From Polyangiaceae bacterium (GTDB lineage: Bacteria > Myxococcota_A > Polyangia > Polyangiales > Polyangiaceae), in contig WQYX01000018.1 in the NCBI GenBank assembly GCA_009781005.1, forward strand, positions 1 through 60,435: a stretch of DNA of 60,435 nucleotides. The letters are read 5' to 3'. A model generated the notes under the pieces. The model was not told the DNA's origin and ran no database searches. It saw only the letters and a program-made list of their open reading frames with translations. The position numbers were made by a program, and so were the translations under genes. How positions within the stretch are numbered: position 1 is the first letter of the stretch; every line of letters begins with the position of its first letter. This document shows positions 18,160 to 28,008 of this stretch, in pieces.

Positions 18160-19446
18160 ATGCCTTCCGCAGGTGGCGACGGCGATCACAACGATGAGGC
18201 GACGACTCTCCGCATCATCGCGGAGAACATTCGGCGCATCGAGGAGCTCCTTCGTTTTCTGCCGCTCGCCGAGTCCACCGTGAATGATCTGCGCTCCAAG
18301 ATCGCTTTGCTTCGCACGATCGTGCTCGAACAACGCGCGCCGGCGTTTGCGCTCGTCGGCCGCCGCGGCGCGGGCAAGAGCTCCCTCATCAACGCCATCT
18401 TCGGCGCGAAGATGGCGGAAGTTGGTCACGTCAAATCGCAGACCGGGCGCGCGACGTGGTTCGCTCACAAGACCGAACGCGGCACCATCGAGATCCTCGA
18501 CACGCGCGGGATGCAGGAAGGATCGTCACCCGAAGAGAAAGATGCCGCGCGCGACGCCGTCGCGTCGATCGTCGTCGAGCTGAAAAAGAAAACACCCGAC
18601 GTCATCGTCTTTCTCATCAAAGCAGGCGAAGTCGACAGCGCGATCGACGCGGATCTCGAGGCCCTCGAACGCGTCTACGCGGAGATCGAGCGAGAGCATC
18701 GCTTCCGTCCGCCGCTCGTTGCGCTCGCCACGCACTGCGACGTCCTCGAGCCGAAAGGGACGCGCCTTCATTGCGCAGGCGAAGAGCCGCCGGAAGACGT
18801 CGCGGAGAAGCTGTCTCACGTCTCGCGCGTCGAGCACCATCTCGAAGGCAAGATCAAAGATCGACCGAAGCTCGCCGGGCATCTCGTCTGGACGCGCGGC
18901 GTCTCGACGTACATGTCCTTCAAGGACGGTGGTGTGATACGCGCGGACGAACGATGGCGCATCGACGAGCTCGTGACGACGCTCTTCAAGCATCTGCCAG
19001 ACGCGGGGCGCGGAACGTTCGCGCGCATCGCGCGCGTGCGCGGGTTGCAAGACGAGCTCGCAAATAACCTCACGCGCGCGACGGCGACGATTTGCGCGGG
19101 CGTCGCGGCGCTGCCCATTCCCGTGGCGGATCTCATCCCGATCACGACGCTGCAAGTGACGCTCATTGCAACCATCGCGTGGCTGTCGGGGCGCACCCTC
19201 AATCGCAAAGCCGCTGCGGAGTTTCTCGGCGCGATGGGCGTCAACGTGGGCGCCGCTTTCGCGCTGCGTGAAGGCGCACGCGCGCTCATCAAGTTCGTCT
19301 TCCCGGGCGGCGGGAGCATGGTGTCAGGCGCGGTGGCGTTCGCCGGAACACTCGCGATCGGATCCGCGGCGTGCGCTTATTTCTTGCACAATGCAAGTAT
19401 CGAAGAGGCGAAGAAGGCATTCGACGACGCGAAGACGACGCGCTAA
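18160..19446 (+). CDS. Dynamin-like/YcjF-type GTPase with a C-terminal DUF697-like membrane domain
   Basis: 428 residues. A short helical lead-in precedes a small GTPase domain: P-loop GRRGAGKSS near residue 68, a G3 motif DTRG (DTRGMQEG) and a THCD motif where NKxD is usual. After about residue 300 comes a hydrophobic segment (AGVAALPIPVADLIPITTLQ) typical of DUF697/YcjF domains, then further hydrophobic stretches, so the protein probably binds the inner membrane. The start has a strong ribosome site (GGAGG, 18150). A SprT-like gene follows after 11 bases, suggesting one transcript. Function is not known. Confidence 0.8.
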   Translation: MPSAGGDGDHNDEATTLRIIAENIRRIEELLRFLPLAESTVNDLRSKIALLRTIVLEQRAPAFALVGRRGAGKSSLINAIFGAKMAEVGHVKSQTGRATWFAHKTERGTIEILDTRGMQEGSSPEEKDAARDAVASIVVELKKKTPDVIVFLIKAGEVDSAIDADLEALERVYAEIEREHRFRPPLVALATHCDVLEPKGTRLHCAGEEPPEDVAEKLSHVSRVEHHLEGKIKDRPKLAGHLVWTRGVSTYMSFKDGGVIRADERWRIDELVTTLFKHLPDAGRGTFARIARVRGLQDELANNLTRATATICAGVAALPIPVADLIPITTLQVTLIATIAWLSGRTLNRKAAAEFLGAMGVNVGAAFALREGARALIKFVFPGGGSMVSGAVAFAGTLAIGSAACAYFLHNASIEEAKKAFDDAKTTR

Positions 19447-19457
19447 CGACGGCGGCG

Positions 19458-20552
19458 ATGCAAGAGGCCTCTCGATCGCCGCTGACCGCCGAGCTCGAGG
19501 CGGCTCTTCTGCGAGAAATCGTCGAGCAGTATCGCCTCCTCGCGCAAGCGTATTTCAAGAGCGCCCTGCCGATGCCGCAGTTCGAGCTCGTCGCGTCGCG
19601 TGCACGGCTCGGGCAATGGGTGGAAAGTACACGCACCATCGAGCTCTCGAGGCCGCTGGTGCTCGAGCAGCCGTGGGGCGTCGTCGTCGAAGTGCTCAAA
19701 CACGAGATGGCGCACCAGTACACGAGCGAAATCCTCGGCGAGCGCGAAGAGGCTGCGCACGGTCCCACGTTCCGTGCAGTATGCAACAAGCTCGGGATCG
19801 ACGCGGCCGCCACGGGCATGCCCGCAACCGGCGGCGACGCGCGCGCAGAAAGCACGCACCGCAAAATCGGAGAACGCATCGCGCACCTTCTCGCGCTGGC
19901 CGAGAGCCCGAACGTCCACGAAGCCGAAGCGGCGATGCTCGCCGCGCAGCGGCTGCTCCTCAAACACAACGTCGAGTTACAAAGAGAAAAGATTGCTCGA
20001 GGCTACGCGTGGAAGCACCTCGGCAAACCCACCGGGCGCACCACGGAGGCCGAGCGCGTGCTCTCCCTCATTCTCGGAAAGCACTTCTTCGTCGAAGCGA
20101 TCTGGGTGCCCGTGTATCGCCCGCTCGAGGGCAAACGCGGGAGCGTGCTCGAGATCTGCGGCACGCGCGACAACCTCGAGATCGCAGAATACGTCCACGG
20201 CTACCTCGTCGAGACCGCCGAGCGACTCTGGAACGAACACCGCCAAACCCACGGCATCCGCTCGAACCGCGAGCGCCGCACCTTCCTCGCAGGCGTGATG
20301 ACCGGCATGAACGACAAGCTCTCGCGCGAAGCCAAAAAGAGCGCGAAGGCCGGTCTCGTCTGGGTTGCCGATGGGGACCTCGCGTCATTCTTTCGTAAGC
20401 GCCACCCCTACGTCCGGCACGTTCGCTACGCGGGACAAGAACGAACGGACGCGTACGCGCACGGACGCGAAGCCGGCAGAAAAATCGTCATTCACAAGGG
20501 CATCAAGGCGACGACCGGAAACCGCGGACTCCTGCTCGGCCCTCGCCGCTAA
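19458..20552 (+). CDS. SprT-like zinc metalloprotein with a DUF2786 domain
   Basis: 364 residues. The N-terminal domain has a zincin motif HEMAH (in VLKHEMAHQYTSEIL) followed by EAAHGPTF, as in SprT/Spartan-like proteases and related SprT-fold proteins. A DUF2786 segment follows (IGERIAHLLALAESPNVHEAEAAMLAAQRLL), then a C-terminal domain with GTRDNLEIAEYVHGYL usually found next to it. ATG 19458 is chosen because it lies just after the GTPase stop; the frame is open further upstream inside the GTPase gene. A cytoplasmic protease or nucleic-acid-linked role is possible but not shown. Confidence 0.8.
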   Translation: MQEASRSPLTAELEAALLREIVEQYRLLAQAYFKSALPMPQFELVASRARLGQWVESTRTIELSRPLVLEQPWGVVVEVLKHEMAHQYTSEILGEREEAAHGPTFRAVCNKLGIDAAATGMPATGGDARAESTHRKIGERIAHLLALAESPNVHEAEAAMLAAQRLLLKHNVELQREKIARGYAWKHLGKPTGRTTEAERVLSLILGKHFFVEAIWVPVYRPLEGKRGSVLEICGTRDNLEIAEYVHGYLVETAERLWNEHRQTHGIRSNRERRTFLAGVMTGMNDKLSREAKKSAKAGLVWVADGDLASFFRKRHPYVRHVRYAGQERTDAYAHGREAGRKIVIHKGIKATTGNRGLLLGPRR

Positions 20553-20562
20553 TTAGGGCGGC

Positions 20563-20633
20563 AGTCAATATTGACTAATTGCGTCATAGATAAGGATTCT
20601 GCGAATCTTGACTAACCGCGTCATCGACAAGAA
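20563..20633 (+). promoter_or_regulatory. Tandem operator-like repeats upstream of the lipase-fadL operon
   Basis: Two direct copies of TTGACTAA(TT/CC)GCGTCAT lie at 20571 and 20608, 37 bases apart. Each contains an inverted repeat TGAC-N7-GTCA. The first overlaps a perfect 14-base palindrome AGTCAATATTGACT (20563-20576). The 231-base gap is otherwise A+T-rich and empty. The arrangement fits binding of a dimeric regulator, plausibly one responding to fatty acids given the genes downstream. TTGACT could also serve as a -35 box. Confidence 0.45.
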
Positions 20634-20783
20634 TTGATTTTCGAAGACCTGCTGTTTCTTCGTGTCTCGCGAATGTCTCTCGTCTAAAGCACTGCGAAAT
20701 CAAAGTGCAATAGAGAGCCGAAATAAGTAATGACGCTTCTGGGGGAGTTCATTCGAACGGAGCCAACGAACAAAGGTGTTGCC

Positions 20784-23696
20784 GTGAAGAGATTCGCACC
20801 GATCCTCCTTCTTTTTGCAGCGTGCAGTCCGGACATCCAAAAGGATCCGCCATCCTCGGGCAACGCGATCGTCGCACAGTTCGATCCCAGCGCGCCGGTG
20901 CCGGTCGCGCCGCAGCCCAATGATCTCGTGCGGGATCCGACAACGGGAAAGATCGCCGTGCCTGCTTCGCCCGCGGACTCGCCGGCGCAAGCGGAATTCA
21001 ACCGAGACTATCTCGGGAACCTCACGGGTTTCCCGTTCGAGAGCACGGCGCAAGTGACCGTCTCGGACGATCTCGCTCCCACGAGCGTCAACGCGCGGAG
21101 CGTGCTCGTGTTCGATATCACGTCGACGCCGATGCCGGTGGCGGTCACCCCCGAGGTCGTCGGTCGCAGCATCGTCGTTCCTCCGCCGAACGGCGCTTGG
21201 ACGCGGGCGCACCGGTACGCCGTTGCAGTCATCGGAGGACAGAACGGCGTCCGCGGTGCAAACAACGAGAACGTAATCGGGTCGCAGACTTGGTACCTCG
21301 TCTCGGGAACCAAGCCGCTCGTCTCGTGCGACGGCGTAGAAAACACGTGCACAGATCTGGCGTCGCTGACAGTGCCAACGTGCAGACCGGCCGTCGACAT
21401 CATTCCGTCGACCGAGACGGATCCCGCGGCTCGCCTCGCCGATCAGACGAAGAGCGCCATCCAACTCGAGCAGGTTCGGTGTGGGTATGATCCGTTGCTC
21501 AACGCGCTCCAGCAGATGGGCGTTGCGCGCCAGGACGTCCCTATTCTCTGGACGTTCACCATCGTCGACGCCGGCGAGATGACGTTCGATCCAGCCAACG
21601 GCGTCATCCCATTTCCCAACGACATCTTGCTGTCGAACGGCAAAGTGAATTTGCCGAATCCAAAGACGGGTGTGCCGCTCACACAGGCCGACTGCCAATC
21701 GTCCGACTCGACCACGCTGCTCTATTGCGGTCTCAACACGCTCGACGGTTTTTCGACCATCGCGCCGCTCATCAGCGAAAACTCGGACACGCTCGGCGCG
21801 GCGCTTCAAGCAACGATCAAACCCGAGTCACTGACGACCCAAAGCGTCGGGCTCGCAGCCGTGGCGTCGAATGCGCCGGCGACCGAACAGACGCAGCCGA
21901 ACTTCACGCCATGCCTCAATTGCATGTCGAGCCCGGATGCATCCGGCAACGTACCGAGCAGCCCGCAACAGCTTCAATGGAAGCTCAACGCGCCGCTCGA
22001 CGAGAAGACGACGTACTTCGCTTACGTCACGAGCGGCGTCACCGACGATGGCGGCAAACCGGTCATTGCATCCGCAACCATGGCGCTCGTTCGCCTGAGT
22101 CACCCGCTCGTCGATGAAAACGGCAAGTCAACGGTGAACATCGTCAGCGACGAGCAGGCCGCGCAGCTCGAACCGCTGCGCGCAGCGCTCAAGCCCGCGT
22201 TCGACTCGCTCGATGCGGCGGGTCTGCCGCGCGCGAACGTCGCGCTCGCGTTCCCATTCACCACGCAGTCGGAGGCGAGCGTGCTCGATCAACTCTATGC
22301 GTACCCGTCGCAAATCCAGGGGCTCCCGGACTCGCCATTCGGTGTAGCAGACGCAACGGACGCCTTCCCCGCGGTTCCCGGCGTCGACAAAATCTTCGTT
22401 GGCACGTTCCTCACGCCGGTGGCGATCACCAGCCCGAGCGGCACGCTCGATCCCGCGAACCCGCAGATCCTCCCAGTGAATTTTTTGGTCGCGGTGCCGA
22501 GCATGGATCTACCGGCGAATGGCTATCCGGTGACGATCTTCGGTCATGGCCTCGGGCGATCGCATAACGACGCAATCGCGATCGCAAGCGCGATCGCCGC
22601 CAAAGGACAGGTCGTGATCGCCGCCGACTGGATCTTCCACGGCGATCGCACATCGTGCACGGATTTGAAGAGCGCGACCGGGTTACCAACGGATGATGCA
22701 GCATGTGCGGATCCGACAACGATGAAGTGCGACGAAGGCACGCCCGTGGGTCTCTGCGTGCTGCGCGACGATGCATCGCGCGCAGACTGCACACCGGGTC
22801 CGGAAGGTAACGTCGCCTGCATCATGAGTGGGCAGGGAAGCTGCGCTGCCGACAGCAAGTGCCAGGGTGCGGGGGCAGATCTGGCGCGTGATGCAACGGG
22901 CCTCCCCAGCCTTGGCGACAAATCGATCAGTGGCTGGAACATGTTCAGCTTGACGAATTTCTTCGCCACGCGAGACAACTTCCGCCAGCCGGTCATCGAC
23001 TTCGCGCAGCTCCTTCGTGTCATCAAGTCCCAGTCGGACACGAGCCTGGTCGCACAGCTCTCGCTGAAGAACGGCGAAGCGATCGCGCTCGACACATCAA
23101 ACATCAACTACGTCGGGCAGAGTCTCGGCGGCATCCTCGGCACGAACGTCAACGCCGTCTCACCGGACACGAACAACGTCGTGCTCGACGTGCCCGGCGG
23201 CGATCTCCCACAGATCATCCTCACGGCGCCATCGTTCGCTCCGCAGCGTGAGGAGCTCATCGCGACGCTTGCCAAGCAAGACATCAACCCCGGCACGCCG
23301 GCATTCGATCAGTTCACGGGCATCGTGCAATGGATCCTCGATCCAGCGGATCCAGCGAACATGGGTTACCGCCTCACGCACGGTTCGCCGAATGCCAATC
23401 GCAAAGCCTTCATCCAATTCATCGAAGGCGACGAGACGGTGCCGAACGTGTCGAACTTCGCGCTCGTCACGGGAGCGAATCGCAACTTCGTGGACACGCC
23501 ACCGAGCTTCGGGTGCATGCAACCCCTGAGTTGCTACGAGTTCACCGAGGCGGGGGATAGCTTCGACGCCACGACAGCCGCTCTCGGAACGCGCCACGGC
23601 TTCTTGTTGAGTCCGCCAACGGGCGCAGCGGGCGCCGGCCTGACGGTCAAGGCGCAGACGCAAGTCGCAAACTTCATCGCCACCGGCAGCCTGTGA
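20784..23696 (+). CDS. VolA-like surface lipoprotein lipase/lysophospholipase
   Basis: A predicted lipoprotein of 970 residues with lipobox FAAC right after a short signal (GTG 20784, preceded by AAAGG). An earlier ATG at 20730 would add charged residues before the signal and is less likely. The N-terminal half is beta-rich with Ig-like or virulence-factor-lipase-type modules. The C-terminal half is an alpha/beta hydrolase: GHGLG (oxyanion region), nucleophile elbow GQSLGG, an acid candidate in EGDETVPN and a His candidate in GTRHGF. A Cys-rich insert lies between (SCTDLK...CAADSKC). It is followed at once by a FadL porin gene, the same pairing as volA-fadL in Vibrio cholerae. It probably frees fatty acids outside the cell. 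Confidence 0.78.
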   Translation: MKRFAPILLLFAACSPDIQKDPPSSGNAIVAQFDPSAPVPVAPQPNDLVRDPTTGKIAVPASPADSPAQAEFNRDYLGNLTGFPFESTAQVTVSDDLAPTSVNARSVLVFDITSTPMPVAVTPEVVGRSIVVPPPNGAWTRAHRYAVAVIGGQNGVRGANNENVIGSQTWYLVSGTKPLVSCDGVENTCTDLASLTVPTCRPAVDIIPSTETDPAARLADQTKSAIQLEQVRCGYDPLLNALQQMGVARQDVPILWTFTIVDAGEMTFDPANGVIPFPNDILLSNGKVNLPNPKTGVPLTQADCQSSDSTTLLYCGLNTLDGFSTIAPLISENSDTLGAALQATIKPESLTTQSVGLAAVASNAPATEQTQPNFTPCLNCMSSPDASGNVPSSPQQLQWKLNAPLDEKTTYFAYVTSGVTDDGGKPVIASATMALVRLSHPLVDENGKSTVNIVSDEQAAQLEPLRAALKPAFDSLDAAGLPRANVALAFPFTTQSEASVLDQLYAYPSQIQGLPDSPFGVADATDAFPAVPGVDKIFVGTFLTPVAITSPSGTLDPANPQILPVNFLVAVPSMDLPANGYPVTIFGHGLGRSHNDAIAIASAIAAKGQVVIAADWIFHGDRTSCTDLKSATGLPTDDAACADPTTMKCDEGTPVGLCVLRDDASRADCTPGPEGNVACIMSGQGSCAADSKCQGAGADLARDATGLPSLGDKSISGWNMFSLTNFFATRDNFRQPVIDFAQLLRVIKSQSDTSLVAQLSLKNGEAIALDTSNINYVGQSLGGILGTNVNAVSPDTNNVVLDVPGGDLPQIILTAPSFAPQREELIATLAKQDINPGTPAFDQFTGIVQWILDPADPANMGYRLTHGSPNANRKAFIQFIEGDETVPNVSNFALVTGANRNFVDTPPSFGCMQPLSCYEFTEAGDSFDATTAALGTRHGFLLSPPTGAAGAGLTVKAQTQVANFIATGSL

Positions 23697-23710
23697 ATCG
23701 GAGAGAACCC

Positions 23711-25012
23711 ATGAACACGCAGAAACTCTTCGTCACGTCCGCTTCCGTCTTCTCCTTGCTCGTGTCGGGCAGAGCATGGGCCGCCGGTACTGCGCTCGAT
23801 GTCCAGTCGGGTCGCGGCACCGGCATGGCGGGCGCCATGACCGCTGCCGCCGATGATTCGTCCGCCATCTTTTACAACCCGGCAGGCATCGCTCGCGGCA
23901 GGGAGCTCGACGCACAGGTCGGCGTCTCCCTCATCGTTCCGTCGTTCTCGTTCAAAGATACGAGCGGCAACAAGACCACGATGCCGTTTTACGTCGTGCC
24001 GCCACCGCACGCGTACGTGTCAGCGGGCATCACGGAGAATCTGTCGGTCGGCATCGGCGTCTTCACGCCGTACGGGAACATCATCAAGTGGCCTTCCGGT
24101 TGGGAAGGCAGTCGCGTGATTCAGAAGATGAACCTCACGACGTACGACATCAACCCAACGGTTGCGTACCGCTACGGGCCGGTACGCGTCGGCGTTGGTC
24201 TCCAGATCATGCGCGCAACCGTGGAGTTGCAGCGAGACATCAGCTACGGCGAGGCGCAAGGCTCGGTCGATCTCGGCGGCGGAGCGTGGGGCGTCGGCGC
24301 GAACGCAGGCATCCAGGTCGACGCTATCGAAAAGTATCTAACGATTGGTGCGACCTATCGCAGCGCGGTGCGTTTGAATTTCAACGACGGCAACGCGCAT
24401 TTCTCGAACGTGCCACCGGAGCTCGGCACCGCCATCCACGATCAAAAAGCATCGACCGCGATCACTCAGCCCGATCAGTTCGCATTCGGCATCTCGGGCC
24501 ATCCCAACAAGAACCTTCTCGTCGACGCCGAAGTCGTGTGGTTTGGCTGGAGCAAATTCCGCACTATCGACGTCAACTTCCCCAACGACGCGAGCGGCCA
24601 GCTCGCGATGCACGAGCCGAAAAACTGGCACAACACGGTCAACTACCGCGTCGGCGCGGAAGGGATCTTGGACGAGCATTGGCGGATACGCGGAGGCCTG
24701 CTCATCGACCCGACTCCCTCGCCAACGAGTACTGCGTTGCCCGACGTCCCCGACGCCACGCGACTCAACCTCGCGATCGGCGGCAGTTACGTGCATGATA
24801 CAGGCATCCGTGTCGACGCCGGATACCAGCTCCTCGTCATCATGAACCAGAAGAGCACGGCGCCAGCGCTTCCGGGGACGTACGGAGGTTTCGTCAACAT
24901 CCTCGGGATCTCCGTGGGCTTCCACGCGCCGCTTTCGAAGAAGAGGCACACAGAAGACATGGCTCCCCCGCCCCCACCACCGGACGTGGTCAACGCGCCG
25001 CCGCCGATTTGA
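23711..25012 (+). CDS. FadL/OmpP1-family outer-membrane long-chain fatty acid transporter
   Basis: 433 residues with a signal peptide ending near AWAAG. The mature N-terminus has the family pattern: GTALDVQSGRGTGMAGA then DDSSAIFYNPAGIA (the NPA motif of the FadL hatch). The rest is a long series of amphipathic strands (VGVGLQIMRATVEL, DAEVVWFGWSKF) for a 14-strand barrel, with a Pro-rich tail (PPPPPPDVV). It is unusual in ending with that tail instead of an aromatic C-terminal residue. ATG 23711 has GGAGA in front; GTG 23693 overlaps the lipase stop and is an alternative. It would import fatty acids released by the upstream lipase. Confidence 0.88.
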   Translation: MNTQKLFVTSASVFSLLVSGRAWAAGTALDVQSGRGTGMAGAMTAAADDSSAIFYNPAGIARGRELDAQVGVSLIVPSFSFKDTSGNKTTMPFYVVPPPHAYVSAGITENLSVGIGVFTPYGNIIKWPSGWEGSRVIQKMNLTTYDINPTVAYRYGPVRVGVGLQIMRATVELQRDISYGEAQGSVDLGGGAWGVGANAGIQVDAIEKYLTIGATYRSAVRLNFNDGNAHFSNVPPELGTAIHDQKASTAITQPDQFAFGISGHPNKNLLVDAEVVWFGWSKFRTIDVNFPNDASGQLAMHEPKNWHNTVNYRVGAEGILDEHWRIRGGLLIDPTPSPTSTALPDVPDATRLNLAIGGSYVHDTGIRVDAGYQLLVIMNQKSTAPALPGTYGGFVNILGISVGFHAPLSKKRHTEDMAPPPPPPDVVNAPPPI

Positions 25013-25127
25013 CGCGATCTCATCGAAAAAAAACTTCGACGGTGGTAAAGGGCCGGCGCGCGCTCGCTTCGCGCGGTCGCGCGAGTAACGAAACCTGGCC
25101 TCCCACTGGCGAATTAGAGAGATAACC

Positions 25128-27257
25128 GTGGCTGCTCGTATCCCCCTTGAACGCATTCGTAACATTGGCATCTCGGCGCATATCGACTCCGGCAAGACGA
25201 CGCTCACCGAGCGCATCCTGTTTTATACGGGCCGAATTCACAAAATTCACGAGGTGCGCGGCAAGGACGGCGTTGGCGCCAAGATGGACTCGATGGATCT
25301 CGAGCGCGAGAAAGGCATCACGATCCAGTCGGCCGCAACGTACTGCGAGTGGACAGGCTCGGCGCAGCAGTTCGAGGCGCACAACATCAACATCATCGAC
25401 ACGCCAGGCCACGTCGACTTCACGATCGAAGTAGAGCGCGCGCTGCGCGTTCTCGACGGTGCGATCCTCGTGCTCGACTCGGGCAAAGGCGTGCAGAGTC
25501 AGTCGATCACCGTCGACAAGCAAATGAAGCGGTATCACGTGCCGCGCATCGCTTTCGTCAACAAGATGGACAATCCCGGCGCGAACTACGAGCGCGTCGC
25601 GGAGATGCTCAAAGAGAAGCTCGGGCACCACCCGGTCAAGCTTCAAGTGCCCATCGGCGCGGAATCCAGCTTCAAAGGCATCATCGACCCGATCGTTGGC
25701 AAGGCCTTCTACTTCGATGGCAATGACGGCGAGAAGATCCGCGTCGAAGAGATCCCTGAAGAATACAAGGATGCCGCGAAGTCCGCGCGCGACAAAATCG
25801 TCCAAGACGTCGCCGATGTCGACGACGTGCTCGCCGAGAAGTTTCTCATGGAGGAACCCGTCTCGGACCAGGAGCTGCGCGACGCCATTCGTCGCGCCAC
25901 GCTCGCTCTCAAGATGACTCCCGTGATGTGCGGCACCGCGCGATGCAACAAGGGCGTGCAGCTTCTGCTCGACGCCGTCATCGCATATCTGCCGAACCCG
26001 AAAGACATCACGAACGAGGGCCACGACCAAGACAACAACGAAGCGAAGGTCGTCCTCGAGTCGGACGCGAGCAAGCCCTTCGTGGGCCTCGCGTTCAAGC
26101 TGCAACAAGACAAATACGGGCAGCTTACGTATTTCCGCGTCTACCAAGGCAAAATCTCGGCCGGCGACACCATCTACAACGTGTCGAACGAGATGCGCAA
26201 AGTGCGTGTACCACGCATGTTTCGTATGCACGCCGACGATCGCGAAGAGATTCAGATCGCCGAAGCCGGCGACATCGTCGCGTTCTACGGCGTCGAGGCG
26301 AGCTCCGGGGAGACGTTCACCGACGGCAAAGTGAAGATCACGCTCACGTCGATGCACGTGCCCGCGGCCGTGATCTCACTCGCCGTTGCTCCGAAAGATC
26401 GCGCCACGGAGGTCAACTTCTCCAAGGCGCTCAACCGCTTCACGAAGGAAGATCCAACGTTCCGCGTTCACCAAGACGAGGAATCGCAGCAGACCATCAT
26501 CAGCGGGATGGGCGAGCTGCACCTCGACATCTACATGGAGCGCATGCGGCGCGAGTACAACTGCGACGTCATCGCAGGCAAGCCGCAGGTTGCGTATCGC
26601 GAGACCATCTCGCGTCGCGCGGAGATCGCGTACACGCACAAGAAGCAGACCGGTGGTTCGGGCCAGTACGCGAAGGTGGGCGGCTACCTCGAACCGCTCC
26701 CGTCCGACGCCGTCGAGACGTACGAGTTCGTCGACGAGATCACCGGCGGCGCCATTCCGCGCGAGTTCATTCCGGCGTGCGACAAGGGCTTCCGCGAAGG
26801 GATCAAGAAAGGCACACTCATCGGCTTCCCCATCGTCGGCGTTCGTTGCGGCATCAACGACGGCGCCGCGCACGCGGTCGACTCGTCCGAAATGGCGTTC
26901 AAGACGGCTGCCCTCATGGGCTTCCGCGAGGCCTACGAAAAAGCCGCGCCGACCATTCTCGAACCCATCATGAAGGTCGAAGTCGACGCGCCGCCGGAGT
27001 TCCAGGGCACCGTCGTTGGACAAATCAACCAGCGCCGCGGTGCGGTCCTCGAAACGCGCGCAGGCGATATGACCACCATCGTCGCGGAAGTTCCGCTCAG
27101 TGCGATGTTCGGTTACTCGACCGATCTTCGCTCGGCCACGCAAGGCAAAGGCACGTACACCATGGAGTTCTCCAAGTACGCCGTAGTGCCGAGGCAAGAG
27201 CAGGACGAGATGAAGAAAAAGTACAGAGAGAAGCTCGCCGCCGAGGCCAAGAAATAG
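25128..27257 (+). CDS. fusA: Elongation factor G (spirochaete/planctomycete/delta-type, mitochondrial-like)
   Basis: A translational GTPase of 709 residues driving translocation on the ribosome. G1 is HIDSGKTT rather than the common HIDAGKTT. G2 is [13 protein letters not shown]3 DTPGHVDF and G4 NKMDNPGA. Domain IV is present ([11 protein letters not shown]) and domain V ends with [12 protein letters not shown]. The HIDSGKTT loop and the segment [22 protein letters not shown] are typical of the spdEFG1/mtEFG1 subfamily known from delta-proteobacteria, spirochaetes and planctomycetes. That subfamily is separate from the str-operon EF-G. The start is GTG with AGAGAGA before it. It stands alone, away from rpsL/rpsG. 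Confidence 0.94.
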   Translation: MAARIPLERIRNIGISAHIDSGKTTLTERILFYTGRIHKIHEVRGKDGVGAKMDSMDLEREKGITIQSAATYCEWTGSAQQFEAHNINIIDTPGHVDFTIEVERALRVLDGAILVLDSGKGVQSQSITVDKQMKRYHVPRIAFVNKMDNPGANYERVAEMLKEKLGHHPVKLQVPIGAESSFKGIIDPIVGKAFYFDGNDGEKIRVEEIPEEYKDAAKSARDKIVQDVADVDDVLAEKFLMEEPVSDQELRDAIRRATLALKMTPVMCGTARCNKGVQLLLDAVIAYLPNPKDITNEGHDQDNNEAKVVLESDASKPFVGLAFKLQQDKYGQLTYFRVYQGKISAGDTIYNVSNEMRKVRVPRMFRMHADDREEIQIAEAGDIVAFYGVEASSGETFTDGKVKITLTSMHVPAAVISLAVAPKDRATEVNFSKALNRFTKEDPTFRVHQDEESQQTIISGMGELHLDIYMERMRREYNCDVIAGKPQVAYRETISRRAEIAYTHKKQTGGSGQYAKVGGYLEPLPSDAVETYEFVDEITGGAIPREFIPACDKGFREGIKKGTLIGFPIVGVRCGINDGAAHAVDSSEMAFKTAALMGFREAYEKAAPTILEPIMKVEVDAPPEFQGTVVGQINQRRGAVLETRAGDMTTIVAEVPLSAMFGYSTDLRSATQGKGTYTMEFSKYAVVPRQEQDEMKKKYREKLAAEAKK

Positions 27258-27272
27258 GGGTGGTCCCAGTTG

Positions 27273-27296
27273 GGGGCGGCCCAGAAGGGCCGTCCC
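27273..27296. terminator. Hairpin between convergent fusA and metE
   Basis: GGGGCGGCCC-AGAA-GGGCCGTCCC forms a stem of about nine pairs with one bulge in the 73-base gap where fusA and the metE fragment converge. There is no T-run, so it may slow transcription rather than act as a classic intrinsic terminator. Confidence 0.4.
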
Positions 27297-27330
27297 TACC
27301 AGGACCCAACCCTTCACACGTTGGATGACT

Positions 27331-28008
27331 TCATCGAGTGAGCTCGGCTCGGGCGCGACGCGCGGCTTGCACCATTGCTCGAAGTGCCTTCTCGACCTCC
27401 GCCCACCCACGCGTCTTGAGTCCACAGTCTGGATTCACCCAGAGCTGCTTTGGATCGAGCACGCGGGCGGCACGACGCAAGAGATCGAACATCTCGTCCT
27501 CCGAGGGGACGCGCGGCGAGTGAATGTCGTAGACGCCGGGGCCGACCTCGTTCGGGTATCGGCAGGTCGCAAACACATCGAGGAGCTCCATGCGCGAACG
27601 CGAGGTCTCGATGCTGAGCACGTCGGCGTCCATCGCGCCGATGGCGTCAATGATGTCGTTGAATTCCGAGTAACACATGTGCGTGTGGATCTGCGTGTCG
27701 TCACGCACCGGCGTCGAAGCGAGGCGGAACGCTTCGACGGCCCATTCGAGGTACTCCTTCCACTCGGAACGACGGAGCGGCAAGCCTTCGCGGATCGCGG
27801 GCTCGTCGATCTGGATGACACGAAGACCGGCGCGTTCGAGATCGGCGACCTCGTCGCGAATCGCGAGCGCGATCTGACGACACGGCGCTTTTCTTGGCTG
27901 ATCGACTCGGACGAATGACCACTGGAGAATCGTGACCGGCCCGGTGAGCATGCCTTTCATCGGCTTGTTCGTCAGCGACTGCGCGTAACGCGACCACGCG
28001 ACGGTCAT
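27331..28008 (-). CDS. metE: Methionine synthase (cobalamin-independent), C-terminal catalytic fragment
   Basis: 225 residues matching only the last third of MetE, from [20 protein letters not shown] to the end. The four zinc ligands are kept: His and Cys in THMCYSEFN, Glu in SIETSRS and Cys in [10 protein letters not shown]. Missing are the linker and the first strands of the C-terminal barrel, including the IGSFPQT-type region that binds homocysteine. Its ATG overlaps the stop of the N-terminal fragment (ATGA), which would allow coupled translation of two pieces. Together the fragments give about 440 residues, against about 755 for intact MetE. A deletion that removed activity is more likely than a working split enzyme, but an assembly collapse is also possible. 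Confidence 0.85.
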   Translation of the reverse strand: MTVAWSRYAQSLTNKPMKGMLTGPVTILQWSFVRVDQPRKAPCRQIALAIRDEVADLERAGLRVIQIDEPAIREGLPLRRSEWKEYLEWAVEAFRLASTPVRDDTQIHTHMCYSEFNDIIDAIGAMDADVLSIETSRSRMELLDVFATCRYPNEVGPGVYDIHSPRVPSEDEMFDLLRRAARVLDPKQLWVNPDCGLKTRGWAEVEKALRAMVQAARRARAELTR

